This document shows positions 1-13,060 of a DNA stretch of 64,000 nt, in pieces; position 1 is the stretch's first letter, and every line of letters begins with the position of its first letter. The stretch is from Crossaster papposus (Eukaryota; Echinodermata; Asteroidea; Velatida; Solasteridae). The position numbers were made by a program, and so were the translations under genes. The stretch lies in NCBI GenBank assembly GCA_037893245.1, contig JBAIAA010000074.1:2790001-2854000 (forward strand), read 5' to 3'. The notes below the pieces were generated by a model. It searched no databases, was not told the DNA's origin, and worked only from the letters and a program-made list of their open reading frames with translations.

Positions 1-631
1 AGCACGATGGCAGAATCGGTTATGCCAAGTCTTACTAAAATTTGAGGCAAGCTGGCAACCGAAGCATGCCCTGACCACATGACCAACCCAGGCTCTCATT
101 GGTCAAACTTCAAATTGTCACACATGACTCTATACTGATTGGTCATTTAGTAACCAGGGAGATCTGAAATCAACAGAAGCTTGTTGTTTTAACAGCTTCT
201 ACAAGATGTAATAAACAAGCAGGGATTAAGAGTCCTCACATCCTGCTTAGCTTATGGAAGTTTATTGTGTGTATACACACTGGTGTACCAGCCACTAATA
301 AAAGGCAGAGGACACAAAGAACATCCTCTGAGCTTCCAAGAAAGATAAAAGATAAAAAGATCAAAGACTAGTCCTACAAATGGTAGGCAGAGATCAAAGG
401 GTCTATACTGGAACAAGCTCTCCAGTATACAAAAAAGATAAAGAACCATAAAAGTTGAGTAAAAAAGGGAAATCTTACAAATGGGAAACAGTCATACAAA
501 ATAGAAAATATTAAATAATACTATAACCCAAGACCTGTTTTGGGTCGGGGTTACAAGTGTAAGAATTAAACTTTTGGAATTTCAAAAAGACTTCATTTAA
601 TTATCTTTTCCATGGTGATTTCCAAATTTAG
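1..631. other. No gene recognised (left edge)
   Basis: I see no coding exon here. The segment is presumably intron of the transglutaminase whose 3' exons follow. From about 550 onward it is similar to 29,065-29,147, the intron flank of the class-V enzyme exon that is duplicated just downstream. Confidence 0.5.
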
Positions 632-749
632 AGATATCATTTGTAATGCCGTCAATGCCAGCGAGCATGATGCTGTCATCTTTGTCGGGACTGGGTGCAC
701 GGCGGCAGTTCACAAACTCATCCATTCCTTAAACCTACAGGCCCCACCG
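632..749 (+). pseudogene. Displaced duplicate of class-V aminotransferase exon 4
   Basis: This 118-nt stretch matches the exon at 29,148-29,265 in length and phase, with an AG acceptor before it and a GTAAGT donor after it. I count five differences by eye; four are synonymous and one changes Arg to Cys (RDIIRNAV becomes RDIICNAV). Similarity continues into both flanks, from roughly 550 to 1,035, so a genomic segment was copied rather than a processed transcript. None of the other exons of that gene are found between here and 20.7 kb, and the copy lies in an intron of the transglutaminase gene. It is most simply a stranded exon. A second gene copy extending left of the window, or an assembly artefact, cannot be excluded. 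Confidence 0.75.
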
Positions 750-1435
750 GTAAGTACGTTGTTATTTCATACAACATCTAGTCAAATTTAATGAGAAAAA
801 CTCTAACCTAAAATATAATACCTTTATTTAACTTTTTACGTCTATTTGAAAAAGATTTATCCATAAATATTGAATTGATTAAAAAATTCATACTAGAAAA
901 TAAAGAATGACAGTGATTTTTGTTGTAGAAGAATACTGAATGGAATGAATGTTATTACAGGGGTATATTTTATTGAGATGGGAAAAGTCACGTTTTGTAT
1001 TTTTTGCCGCACTTGTGCCACAGGGTTGGTTAACCCTTCTATGGTTTTACCTTTCAAAACCTTTCAAAATCTGCTTACTTGACAAAATGGCTATAAATAA
1101 GAATGAACCTTTCAAAACGCTCCAGAATTTGTTGCTACTGCACTACTACACCTTTCAATACCTTTTGAAAGGTATTTTTTTCTCACACCAGTTTGTTCAG
1201 AAAGTTGTTTTACCTTTCAAAATCTTTCATAGGTTTCTTTTGTCAGACAGTTTTCTCGCCTTTCAAATCATTTCAGTTCAAGAAACTTGAAAGGTATTAT
1301 TTTTTTCTCATACCAGTTTGTTCAGAGAGTTGTTTTACCTTTCAAAATCTTTCATAGGTCCCTTTTGTCAGACAGTTTTCTCACCTTTCAAAACCTTTCA
1401 GTCCGGGAAACTTGAAAGGTGGCAACTACACTATA

Positions 1436-1868
1436 TATGTGACCCGTTCCATCGAAATCAGGAATAAGTCTCGAAATGACTTTTTGAGATATGCACATGG
1501 TGAGAAAGGGTATTTCATAAGCTTTCTAATGATACCCATCACAAGTGTGTATCTTCTTAGGTTAACGAGTTATGGTCTGATGAAGATGACAGGTGTATAT
1601 TTATTAGCCAAATCCACATTCCGAGAAAAACAGCTTTGAAATAAACAAAATAGACCAAAATCATACAGACAGCGCACACAAATCCTCTTCATTTTCATCT
1701 TTATTTATCGTTTTTACATACAAGACATTAATGACAATAATCTGTGACAATACAATGTTCAGAAAAACGACTTGGTCACGATTTTCACCCATGCGTTCAC
1801 TTCAACGACCGATTGCGTAAAACGGCCCCAGCGACTTATTCCTGATTACGATGGAGCGGGTCACATAT
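1436..1868. repeat. Inverted-repeat element, family M5
   Basis: The element begins ATGTGACCCGTTCCATCG and ends with the imperfect reverse complement, about 35 bases of inverted terminal repeat around a 360-bp core. A related full copy is at 52,980-53,389 and a split copy at 21,252-21,426 plus 25,660-25,815. There is no transposase, so it is a non-autonomous element. A 75-codon open frame inside it is incidental. Confidence 0.8.
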
Positions 1869-2008
1869 AGGAGGGTTAAGAGCAAGGGTTAATGCCCCTG
1901 AGACTATACAACTTGCAGTTTTCTGTTTCAGATAGTTGTGTCAGGGATCATTATTTCGTATACTTATTTTTTGAAATATTGTTTAATTTGTTTAATGATC
2001 ATTTTCAG

Positions 2009-5000
2009 GAATTTCCATGTGTGGAATGACTGTTGGATGGCTCGGCCGGATCTTGAGGAAGGTTACGGGGGCTGGCAGGCTGTGGATTCTACCCCACAGA
2101 AAACCAGCAACGGTGAGCAAATACATGTCTTAATCTTTGCTCTGTATGTTGCCCATTTGGAGAAGTTTTACCCTAGTACCTTTTTGTGATTAAACTCAAA
2201 TGTAACTATAGAATAACAAATTATTTATTTATTTTGAACTGGGGTAGAACCCTTTCGATTTGATTTTTGGTAAATAGACTATTTTGGGGGAGGTCGGGGG
2301 CATTACTTTTATTTATTTCATGGAGCATAAGGCCGTTTATTTATATATTTTTGCATGGGTTTATTGAAACCAAAGAAACAGGGCCTAGCCTACATCTTTA
2401 GGAGCAAAATATTGGCATAGATCAATTCTGATGTTTATTTCTTTATCCTCAATATATTTGAAGATGTAGTATTGGGTGTATTGTTCATTAACTCTTTCTC
2501 ATTAAACTTTTTAAGCAAGACACTTTTGAAGCAATCATATCCTTGCATCATGTTCAGAGTTCACTCTTACAATTAAATAACAGGGGCGGATGCAGGAATT
2601 TATAAATGTGGGTGTCCTAGCCATAGGTGGGTGGTCTAGGCAGGTGGTGCTCTCCCCCCGAATTTCTTTTTACAGTAGATGCTCTGAGGTGCATTCTGGC
2701 ACATTATGAGCCTATTGTTCTTATATATTTTGATTATTTAGATCTATTGGGAATCTTGTTCATAAAGCACCAATACATTTTTAACAAAATATATAAAAAA
2801 ATAAATAGAAAATAATTAATAACCATTTTTTTTTTAAATGTGGGGTCCGGACCCCAGGACCCCTCCCTGGATCCGCATCTGAATAATCATGAAAAATGGA
2901 CTGGGTTTCTTAGGTCATTTGTAAGGTGGTTTGAATTTGTACTACAGAACAATTGGTGCACCTTCACTGCAATGGCCAGATGGTCCAAGGCAGATTATAA
3001 CACGATGCTTTCTACATCAATTATTTGTTCATAACTTTGCTAATTGGTTTTGCTCTGATCTGTAGCAAACGATATGGCTTTGTCAGGAAATGTTGAGGTT
3101 GTTTTAATTCTGTCGCAAATGTTGAGGTTGTTTTAATTTGATTGCATTTTTGCTACAGGTGTGTACTGTATGGGTCCTACCTCCCTGCGTGCCATCAAGC
3201 AAGGTCACGTGTACCTACAGTATGACACCAAGTTTGCTTTTGCGGAGGTCAACGCTGAAAAGGTCTACTGGAAAGTCTTCACCAAATCTAGAAAGGTACA
3301 ACTTCTTGGTTGCTTATTTGACTTGGTACTTTGGTATAAGGACTGGTTACACCTTGCCTAGTAATTTTCCTTGAAAGGTGTAATTGAAAATGTCTTCAAA
3401 CTTTTTTAATTTGTTTTGTGGGTACTTTGCTTTATGTAATCACTCTTTGAGATAGAAGGCATGAACAAATGTTTTGAAGTATAACAAAAATATCTTATTT
3501 CAGAAAAAAACCAGAGACACGAGAAATTGGACCCCTAATTTATGGACAGACTCATAATATGGTACATGGAGTAAACAATTTATACATGGGCAAAACAAAA
3601 AGTAAAATCATGCAAAGTTACTATTTCAGTCAAAAAGCAATATGAAGCATTTTTTCTGATAATAATAAATAATTTCCTGACCAAACATGGTTGATTAATT
3701 AGTCAGAATGCTATTTTTTGGGCAGAAACTCTGGTTTATAAGTGTAAACTGCCCGGTAATTATGCCCACATTAAATCCTGTTACATTCTGCAAGGGCCGC
3801 CATGTGTGAGATCAACAATGGCTATATTTTCGGGAATGCCCTATTTTGTGCATGACTGGGCCAATGCAATTATCAAGGTCAAAGGATGAATATTTCAAAA
3901 GCAAAAGCAAAGCAATTTACAACACATTGAAAATATTGCGAATGAATGACTATTCTGCGAAGAGAAATTTAATTTCAACTTCCGTTCAATCGATCACGCC
4001 GATAACAATTTAATAAATTTAAACAGGAGAGTCTGACTAGATTAGTCAGCGTTTGATACAAATTAGTTCACATAAAATTCTAATGTGGACTGTTGACTTA
4101 ACAAGCGCTATAGTCAATAAACTATAAACGCCGACTTTATTACCCTTTCAAAAAACATCCTCCGAACCCACGAATACGAAGTGGCGGGGTATTCTGCAAT
4201 TGTGCCTTAACAACATTCTGAACATTTTTGCAGTAACTTTTTATCCGTTCTGTCTTAAATTTTTATTTGTTACTAGGCCCCAGAAATAATCGACATTGTC
4301 ACTGATGGTGTGGGGTGCAATATCAGCACTAAAGCTGTCGGTAAATTTGAGCGTGAGGATATCACTGACCAGTACAAGTACAAAGAAGGTTTGTTGACAT
4401 TGCGATAAAATGGAAAATTTGTTTAAATATAAAAGTCTTGTATATTTATTTTTCAAAAAGATGTACTTGTAAACTCATTGCCCAGGAAAAGTCTGGAACA
4501 ATTGTTTTTTTGCTTTTTTGTTTGTTTGATTAATTTGAGAGCCTCTCTTGAAGTTTTAATATAGATAACATCTTTCTTTAAATGTTGGGCCATAATTGTT
4601 TATTCACACTAGTATTTCAGTGTAGTGTATATAATTAGCAGAGAAGACTTGGAATGATTGGTCACTTGCAAATAAATACGTTAGGCGTTCTAGAAAAACG
4701 TGATGAACTTAATTGGCAGAGGTCGAAATAGAATTATATTTGTGTAACTGTTTGTTGCACTTGCTGCACATGTTATAGCTGTTCGACGTTTGCTTTTCTT
4801 GACATGTCAACAAAAAAACTGAAAAAACAACGGGCATTTACGTTTTGAGCTTTGCATTTAAGAACAAAAAAAGATCTCAGAATCTCAGAATGATAACTGG
4901 TTATTGCCGCTAGGCATCATCATCTAAATGCAAATTGTTTTTTCTTTCATGTTTTCATAGCGTTTCTAAAAAGAATTATAGTAAACATATCAAAGATAAC

Positions 5001-7218
5001 AAATTTGAAATTGTCTTATTTTGCCAAAACACCTTACATATACATGTATGTAAAATTAATTATATTTGTTCAAACTTTAGTCTGGAATCAGACTTTTTGA
5101 ATCTGAGAAAAAGACATCTTTTAATCATTTATAATTTTTTCGGGACCCTATCACCACTGAAAATGTCTACTTCCAAATCATTTGTAATAGCAGAGAAACC
5201 TTTAACTTTATGATTTATGAAATTAGAATCCTTAAGACCAATCCTTTGAGCTTTATTTCGATAATTTGACATGTTTTAGGTACGGAGTTGGAGCGTATCG
5301 CAGTCAGAGAGGCCAGCCGTCACGTACTCAAAGCCAAGAGAATTCTCAAGAATCTTGTCCGTGACGTAGATTTTTATGTGGACATGACGGAGGAGTTTCT
5401 GATTGGAAAAGACATCAAGTTTACCGTCAAAATGGTGAACAAGTCACATCAGGTAACGGATATGGGTTGAAAATAAGTAGTCCTAGTTATGACAATGTTG
5501 ATGCCAAAGCATTTAACTATTTTTCCTTTGTGAAAAATGTTGATGTGTGGTGCTTATAATGTGACCGACTCTACAAAAAGATGGATTATGTCACAAAAAA
5601 GAAAAAAGTTATATAAGAAATTGAGTTATATACATGGTTGAAAAGCCCACTACGTAAGCTTTTATTTGGTGTATAATAGAGCTCCATAGCCCCTCTCATT
5701 CTGGAGACATGTGTTTACATATTGATTACTGTCTTGGAGTTCAAATTACACAACTGAGAAAACGGGCTTTGAAATAGCCGGCTCTATTGTAGAACAACAG
5801 AACAATGCACACAAAATGGTAGTTTTTTCCACTTTATTCATAAAAATCAACATTTCTTTGAATTAAACCTGAAACTGTAGGTATTAACCAGTTCTGGTTA
5901 AGACATAGTTGCGCCAAACTAAATGAGTGAATTAATTTAAAAGTCTGATGTCTAATACAGTTAGGATTGACTGGGCACGCTACATGGGGGAAGATCAACG
6001 TCTGGAGTCGTTATAATAGCAATTCATTGATCCTCTGAATAAACAAGACAAAACATTTTGTTAACTATATTTGTTTCTAAGTTCATTTCATCTTCGTCTT
6101 CGTAGACGGAGGGACCAATTGTGCGAGGCAAATCCTTCACAGCAGTAGTTTCCATGACCAACCCGCTACCTTACCCGCTGACTGACTGTAGCCTTCTGAT
6201 GGAGGGGTCGATCATCGAGGGCGCCAAACGGGTCAAAGCACCGTAAGTTATAACAAAACGTCGTGTTAAAAGTTTTTTACAAATTGTGAACTGCTCTGGC
6301 AAAAGTAGGCACTTGTGGGCAATCGTTTGAAGCCATATTTTTCAAAAAGGTGAAAATGGGACCACATTGGGCACCGAGTCTGTTTTCCTAACTCGACAAC
6401 TTCCCTGGCATCTACAATTTTTCACTTTTGTCTGAGGTAGGGTCAGCGAACTGGACCTAAGAAGCAGCGGTTGTATTTTTGATTTTTTGTTAACCAATAT
6501 AACCTCATCCTTTAAACTGGCCAGGATTACATTTGTTTGCAGTAGAAGCAAATGTTTTATCTTAGAATATTATTTTCTCAGAATATACAGCATTCACAAA
6601 GCTAAAACCTTGTCCGGTTAGTTATCAAGCACCATTCTTAAGATTTTGTGAACTGTTGCTGCTTTGACCAGTTCGCGCCGTGATTTTGGTTTAACATCAC
6701 CGAGCCGACGGGCGGGATTATTTTTAACGAAACTCGATCCGTTGCGAGTTGAGGCCGATAGTACCGGGAAGCACACCCACCCATTTCTGGCCTTGCTCGC
6801 TGCTGATAGACAATTCCGGCCTTGCTCGCTGCTGATAGACATTTCCGGCCTTGCTCGTGGCATTTTTATGCATCATCCGTTTTGAACCTGGGGAAAACCT
6901 TGCGTTTATATACGTCATCCGTCACGAACTGGTTAAACGATAAACTTGACAAATGGTGTACTATAACTTCAAAGTGAAGTAATTTGCCATTGGGTGAAAT
7001 ATCTATTAAAGTTATAGTAATAACTATTCTGTATTTTTAAGTCTCCTTAATTCTCATATTCTTTTCTTGACAGACATGTTGCAGTGAATGGTAAGCTAAC
7101 CCAACGACTGACGTTGACACCCAAGACGGCTGGATCCTGTGAACTCATCGTCAGTTTCAGTTCCTCGCAGCTTAGTGGCGTCAAGGCCCACGTTACCCTC
7201 AATGTTAAGAGTGCCTAA
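2009..7218 (+). CDS. Transglutaminase, C-terminal six exons (5' end outside window)
   Basis: The product is a calcium-dependent protein-glutamine gamma-glutamyltransferase, which cross-links glutamine to lysine side chains. Exons are 2009-2112, 3159-3295, 4277-4388, 5280-5452, 6106-6242 and 7074-7218. All have GT-AG borders and matching phases, giving 268 complete codons and a TAA stop. The first exon carries the catalytic histidine in NFHVWNDCW and the catalytic aspartate in WQAVDSTPQ. The next two hold the end of the core, with FAEVNAE and the calcium-region motif [14 protein letters not shown]. The last three form the two C-terminal beta-barrels, visible in [12 protein letters not shown] and [12 protein letters not shown]. 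The active-site cysteine exon (YGQCW type) is not found, so the 5' half must lie to the left. The paralogue class (tissue, factor XIII-like or other) cannot be told from this half. Confidence 0.93.
6662..6936. repeat. Inverted-repeat element, family M2 (TTAACCAGTTCGCGCC ends)
   Basis: This copy of a roughly 240-bp element lies in the last transglutaminase intron. Its ends are inverted copies of ACCAGTTCGCGCC, and the core contains TTCCGGCCTTGCTCG twice. Other full copies are at 14,752, 29,439, 30,628, 38,366 and 53,662, with fragments at 12,895, 35,635, 48,885 and 63,050. The outermost bases are TTAA, which fits a TTAA target site. The family has no coding capacity. Confidence 0.85.
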
Positions 7219-7483
7219 TGTGCATTGCTTGGTCCGCATTTATTCCAGCTGATTTTTTTATGGGGTGGGTTAAGCACCAGTTTCTTTTAAGCACAGTTAA
7301 TTTTGGCTGAGAAAATCCAATAACTAGCAAAAATTGCACACAGGGTATTATATATTTGTTGCTCTGGATCATTTTCTTATTTTATTTTTACTTAATAGCT
7401 CATAAATTTCGGCATAAATCTGTGTGTGATGAGCATATTTCTCTTTTTAGCAGTTGTATTGCATACTCTGAAGATATTTGATA

Positions 7484-7489
7484 AATAAA
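7484..7489 (+). promoter_or_regulatory. Poly(A) signal of the transglutaminase gene
   Basis: A canonical AATAAA lies 266 bases after the transglutaminase stop codon, in an AT-rich stretch. It is the first such signal downstream of the stop in the expected position. Confidence 0.6.
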
Positions 7490-7671
7490 AGCTCAATTAA
7501 ACGTCTTATTACCCCACCACATCATTTCTGTAGGTTTCACACACAAAAACATGCATACATTTTATGCATTACCTGTAGTATGGTTGGAGCAATGTGCAAT
7601 AACGTAATAGTATTGCATGTTACTTTGAACAACTGATTATTACACATCATGCAATGTGCACTACGTATAAA

Positions 7672-8054
7672 GCCTTGCACATTATTGGTAAGTGCTTGAA
7701 TTATCAGGAATAGGTGGATTTGGGGGTTTTATTTTATAGTAAATATCATTTAACTGACCTGTCTGAAGTTTTACAATCATGGATGCCGAGAAAAAAAAGC
7801 AAGAAAAACGGCGTTCGTTTTCAACCATCGGACAGTTTTTTTTTGTTTTTTTTAGATCTTTTTTGCAATTGTCATCTGGCATTTGTGAATTTAAAATACA
7901 ATTCAAATTTTTAGACAATGACAGGTTATCTATTGCAATATTTTGCTGCATGCCTCGAATCATTATTTACATTTAAATATTAAAGTAAGATATTTCTTAT
8001 TAATTCAGTAGTAACATTTGTGGATGTCTGCAACTGGTGTATACGACCTTTAAT
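7672..8054. repeat. Inverted-repeat element, family M1 (diverged copy)
   Basis: This matches the M1 family, whose consensus ends are TTAAAGGTAGTATACACCAT and its reverse complement. The left end is eroded, while the right end reads GGTGTATACGACCTTTAA. The internal segment near ATCATGGATGCCGAGAAAA is shared by all full copies. Confidence 0.75.
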
Positions 8055-8627
8055 GCATAACAACCACATGAATGTAATCAATTCTTTGAATTAAAGAAGT
8101 CGGGTTGTTATTTTAGGAACACATATTAAAGATTTATGGTACCTAAAGATGTACTTTTGGAAATTGGGTTATGCAATTTTTTACGAATTTAACATGCACA
8201 TATATTTTTGCACAGGAATTTTGTTATTCTTCTAATGTCTATTTGATATGCTGTAGTAAAATGGTCATTAGTTGTCGAATTCTATACATTGTGGTAACAA
8301 ATGTTGATTCATTTTTCCCTACTTGGGTTTACTTTTTGTCCCTCGATGTTAACTTTTTAGATTTTTTAGTAATTTTAAAGCAGTACATTAGGTAGCAGTT
8401 GGCATGATGGTAGTCTAGATAAACTGAAGAAATTACGTAGGTATATTTGAAAAATTAACTGCCTTTTTAGAGTTAAAGGCAGTATACACCAATTGCTTTT
8501 GCAGTAATTCTTGAAAATGGATAGGGATTCATATTTTAGAGTAAATATTGTGACGCTGCCCTGTTTAAAGTTTGTGTGTTTATAGAAGCTGGATAAACCA
8601 AGAAAGAAAGTCCTGTTCTTGCTGTCT

Positions 8628-8836
8628 GGGGCCAATTTCATGGAGCTGCTAAGCACAAAAATGTGCTTAGCATGAACATTCTTCTTTTGCAAAAACAGGG
8701 TTACGAACCAAATTTTCAGGTGATTTATATTGTTTGTGACAGGTATTCAGCTGGTTTTTGCTTAGCATGAAAAGCACATGGAGTTTTGGCTGGTAACCTG
8801 TTTTACTGAGCTTAGCAGCTTCATAAAATTGGCCCC
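8628..8836. repeat. Inverted-repeat element, family M3
   Basis: The element starts GGGGCCAATTTCATGGAGC and ends in the inverted sequence TTCATAAAATTGGCCCC. Its inside carries GCTAAGCACAAAAATGTGCT and AGCATGAAAAGCACATGG. Other copies are at 38,846, 51,870, 57,020-58,735 (interrupted) and 62,253. Confidence 0.8.
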
Positions 8837-11295
8837 TAGTTAATTGACCTTCAGGTGAATTCAATAAATTGGGGAGGTGTTTGAAAATAATCGGTTTTTT
8901 TTTAGGATTGCCAGCCAAAAAACATTTAAAATTGATACAAAAGTCCGCTTTATTTGAAAACCACATCACACCAGGGGCCAATTTTAACTTGTGACTCGTC
9001 CTAGGATGCATTTCACCAAAGTTTAGACACGTTTAACACCTAACTTCCTAAGCAATGCAGCTGAACTCATCTTATCTTAATATCAGTCTGATGATATTTG
9101 TATATCGTCTAAAAATCAGTTATGGTTTCGAGGAAGAAACGAACTTGAAACAATTGTTGATATATAGTTTAAACAAACATAAATTAGTTACACAATTTTA
9201 TTATACGCCAACAACTCGGTTTAAGCGTATTGTTTAAAGGGTGTTTTATGCAAGCGAGCTTGGAAAGTTTTGTTTTTTTAACGACTGTTTTCTAGCGGTA
9301 AAAACAAATGTGAAAAAGCCATTAAAGATCTATCTTAGAGCGGCGATTTGTTAAAGTCCTAAGTTAAGATTAGTTTTGTGAAATGGGCCAGATGTTGTAA
9401 TTTCACAGGATGTTCGAGACTCTTATTCACTTGCATTCAAGTAAGGTATTTCATAATAATTCAGTAGTGTTTTGTTGGATGTTTGCAAATGGTGTATACT
9501 ACCTTTAAACATCTTAAGACAAATATTTGTTTAATAATGTTCAAATAAATTTATTATGAATAAATGAAGGCAGCTGTTTTATATTTGTGAGGCGTCTAGC
9601 AAAATTTGACGGAACTGAGAATAGTGGAGAAAACTGCAAAATAATGAATAATGGATGATTTTTGTATTGATTTTTGTAATCCTTGGTATGCCTGCTAACT
9701 ATATTTTGTTAAGAAATGTAGTATAGAAATAGTGGAATAAAAGGTTTTTTTTAGAGAAAAACAATTGGAATTTGTCCATATCACATGTACAAAACTCGAA
9801 ACTTCAAAGGCCTTTTTCTTAACATTTTTCTTTTGCAACATATCGATAAATGCCAATTTTAAACAGCCATAACTTGTAATGAAATGCAACACAGCATTGT
9901 AAGGAGTTTGTAATTGTAATTTTATCATTGTTTCTAATTCTTGAGAACCTTCATTTCAACCACTGCCCAGTTTCGTCTCATTTTGCCAGAACCCCTTACA
10001 TTTTACATTGTACCAATTTTGTTTAAATCTAATAAAATTGTTGCCAAATTTTTACACATAAAATATTTGACATTGTTAAGTTTTAGCTATTAGTGTACTA
10101 CAATTTTAATTTGGGTCATCTGCGTTCATTTATTACAATTTTAAATGTTATCACATGTCATACAAAATAACATTTGAATGCAAGATATCTATGAGATAAA
10201 TTATTTGATTTATGAATAACTTTTGAACATTCTTTTCAATATTAAAAGTACAATTCAATTTTAGAGTTTAGAATTAAATAAATATATCTTTCCGGTAGTG
10301 TCAATTTGATTTATGTATTTGGTTGCCCAATTAATTTTGCTCAATCTAATAATTATGTCCACTGAAAATGATGCATTATATTTTTCTGAGATTATTCCCT
10401 GAAGATTTTCTAAAATTATTTTTTAATTGAAAAAATTAACTTTTTGGCAAAAATTGTTTTATCAACATCTTTTATTCAGTGCATTTGAGCAATTATCAAA
10501 TAAGATATTTTAAATAAAACATGGATTTTAGCATTTTTGTTTTTTTCAAAATTGGATTGTCTTTTGGATTGAGTAACAAAAACCAGGAAAGAATATGGTT
10601 AAACAAATTATAGGTATATTTCACATCAACAATAAATTTCATAAAATCAGTAAGAGATAAGCCTGTGTTTTGCCAAAAATAAAGATAGATTATTAATATT
10701 GGCAACCTAAAATGTTTTAAATAATTTCTTAATTTTTGTAACTTTGTGACGTTTTTTTTTTTTACAATGAATAAACTTTTGTACTGAAAAAGAACCTTTT
10801 TTGTTTGCTTCAAATGTAACAAAATAATGCAGTCATATCCAGGAAACCTCGGCCAGTCGTACTTACTTGACCAACTATATCGCTGCACTGAAATGAAGCA
10901 GACGGCACCTGGTAGAAACACAATTGAACGAGCAGTTGGAGTTAAGTTTTAAAGCACGCGCACTGTACAAATTGACTTAAACGTCATCTACTGTTAAAAT
11001 ATTAGTTAAATGCAGGAAAATGAGGAAAGGCGCGAGCACGTTTGTGTTAAATACATGTAGCTAGCTTAATTTCTATGATTAGTCTGCCTCTCTGCGCCGG
11101 CACATCAGTAGGCGGCGTGGACAGGAAATCACAAGAAAGGTAGGCTATGGCCTAAACAAAAGTTAGACCTAACGTTTATGGATATTGCATTGTTTTGTGT
11201 TAAGTTAGGGTGTTTGTTTTATCCATGTTTTGTTTACTATTATTATTATTAACATACACAAGCTTGTCTTGCCGGCTTTGACTTTGTTATTAAGT
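8837..11295. other. AT-rich intergenic stretch without a recognised gene
   Basis: Only a fragment of an M1 element (9,425-9,509) stands out. A minus-strand open frame of 141 codons at 10,496-10,921 is AT-rich, resembles nothing I know and has no recognisable splice or promoter context. I see no further structure. Confidence 0.5.
9425..9509. repeat. M1 family right-end fragment
   Basis: The sequence matches the right end of M1 copies, running from the ATTCAAGTAAGGTATTTC motif to GGTGTATACTACCTTTAA. No matching left end is present nearby. Confidence 0.65.
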
Positions 11296-12050
11296 TTAAA
11301 GGGATCGTATACGTTTGGTAATTGGTACCCACTGTATGACTGTTTGTTTCAATCCTATATAGTTATAGATATATACCATAAAAATACCCTGTACAAATTT
11401 CATTTCAAAAAGTGGTACTTTGGTAGCGATTTTGAGATATTGCCGAAAATCTGGAGCGGTTTATTATGTCCACGCAGGAAGAATAATCTGCATTTATGAT
11501 GTTCAAATGTTTGGGGATTCTCACGGTCGGAGGCTGTTCCACCTATTGCACACGCCGCGCCGTTGGGCAAAGGGGTAGCCCTCCATTCAATTTGTACAGG
11601 GAATTACGTGTTTTCTATATTTTTTTACAGCAATAAAAACATGCATACTTTTTTTTTCGGTGTATCGTGGGGGATTTTGTTACTTCATAAAACAATGAAA
11701 TTTGGAAATATTTCGGTGTAGTGTTTAATAGATATTAGACAATAATTGATTATTTATATTTTTTTCTCATAGACCACAACACTATTTATTGCTACTCTTT
11801 CCCCTTTGAGTCCAGAGGGGGTAACTACTAACAGCCACCACTGACCAATCAGAGACAAGAAACAGGGCCCGGTGACGTCATCCCGACCGCGAGAATATCT
11901 TTGATATCTTTTTCCATAACCGCAGTACTTTGAAGTGAAAAAAATTCTAAAAATGCATTATACTATCCAAAGCTGCTGTACTTCTTACCAAGTAAGTTTT
12001 TATTGCCATTAATTTTTGAAGTAATTACCAAACGTATACGATCCCTTTAA
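11296..12050. repeat. Inverted-repeat element, family M4
   Basis: The ends are TTAAAGGGATCGTATACGTT and its reverse complement, enclosing about 700 bp without coding potential. A shorter copy at 54,752-55,149 interrupts the right-hand TRIM gene. The outer TTAA is a target-site signature, shown by the empty site in the other TRIM gene. Confidence 0.85.
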
Positions 12051-12094
12051 GTTTATCCCATGTATCAATTGTTTGTTTGTTGGGTGTTGGAGGT

Positions 12095-12130
12095 GTGTTT
12101 GTTTGTTTGTTTGTTTGTTTGTTTGTTTGT
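12095..12130. repeat. (GTTT)n simple repeat
   Basis: Nine perfect GTTT units run in a row. This accounts for the short valine/cysteine-rich open frame seen here. Confidence 0.9.
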
Positions 12131-12539
12131 ATGTATATATTTTGTCACCACTCGAGTAAGGATTGACAGGCTTTCGAGTCACAGTGTTTTATTATACTTT
12201 TGTCAATCCTGGCCAGCTGGAATTAGGTTTTTTTGTTTAGTTAATTCAGTTTATTTTGTGGATCTAAGATTGTGTGTTTGCAATTTGGCCGAATAAATAA
12301 TAATTTATAATAATAATAATTAGTCTAGCCAAACTTCAACCTGAGTTGGACCCTGTCGTTTTTGTCAACTGACGTTTGGCCGGTACGTAGTCCAATAACG
12401 TCATGAACGAGTTGTTAGCCCAGGCTGGACTCGGTTGTCAGGTTGTTTTATGTAACCAGCTGGGCCAGCCTAAACGTTTTGCCTAACTTAACGTTATCAA
12501 TATCATTTATAGTTTAGAGGCCTTATGAACCAAAGCTAA

Positions 12540-12603
12540 CGTTTATAGGCCTGCCCTAGGCCTAGCCCAGGTTGGACGACGTCTTCATTGCAAACATAGA
12601 GAG
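12540..12603 (+). other. Candidate 5' non-coding exon of the PRDM9 gene
   Basis: A strong donor, AG|GTAAGA, ends this GC-richer stretch about 820 bases before the first recognisable PRDM9 exon. Spliced to 13,428 it would put a stop (TAG) in frame upstream of the chosen ATG, so it can only be untranslated. Its 5' limit is a guess. Confidence 0.25.
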
Positions 12604-12894
12604 GTAAGAAAGTCCACCTGGGCTAGGCCAAGTCCTATCTATACAAATGTAAAAGTTAATATTAGCTAGGGCATGTTAGCAGTAGGGCGAGGCCTCGACC
12701 ATGGCAACTAGTGGTCACAGTTTTTCAACATGTCAACCATTGTGACTATTAAGCTCGGGCCTAACCTACGTACCCAGATTGCATTACGAATGACATACGT
12801 AGGGACATGGGGAGCTATAAAAGTCCACCCGTAGGGAGGTAAGGGAGGTTAGGCCCTATAAGTGTTTAACGTTACGTCACTTCTTGGCGGCATC

Positions 12895-13060
12895 TGTGGG
12901 AAACACACCCTGATATTTCCGGCCTTGCTCACTGTGAGTTGGTCGTAGATTGATATTTCCGGCCTTGCTCGTATGACGTGTTTATCCATCATTCGTTTTA
13001 AATCCCAGAAAAAACTTTGCGTTTATAAGGCCTAAATGGGATCCCATGCGAACTGGTTAA
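12895..13060. repeat. M2 element, truncated copy
   Basis: The copy has TTTCCGGCCTTGCTCG twice and ends with GCGAACTGGTTAA, as in full M2 elements. Its left terminal repeat is missing or badly eroded. Confidence 0.65.

Noticed and set aside
949..1290. 113-codon open frame after the displaced exon
   Set aside because: It consists of TACCTTTCAAAA-type repeats with no protein resemblance.
10496..10921. 141-codon minus-strand open frame
   Set aside because: AT-rich with no recognisable motif, homology or splice context; consistent with chance.
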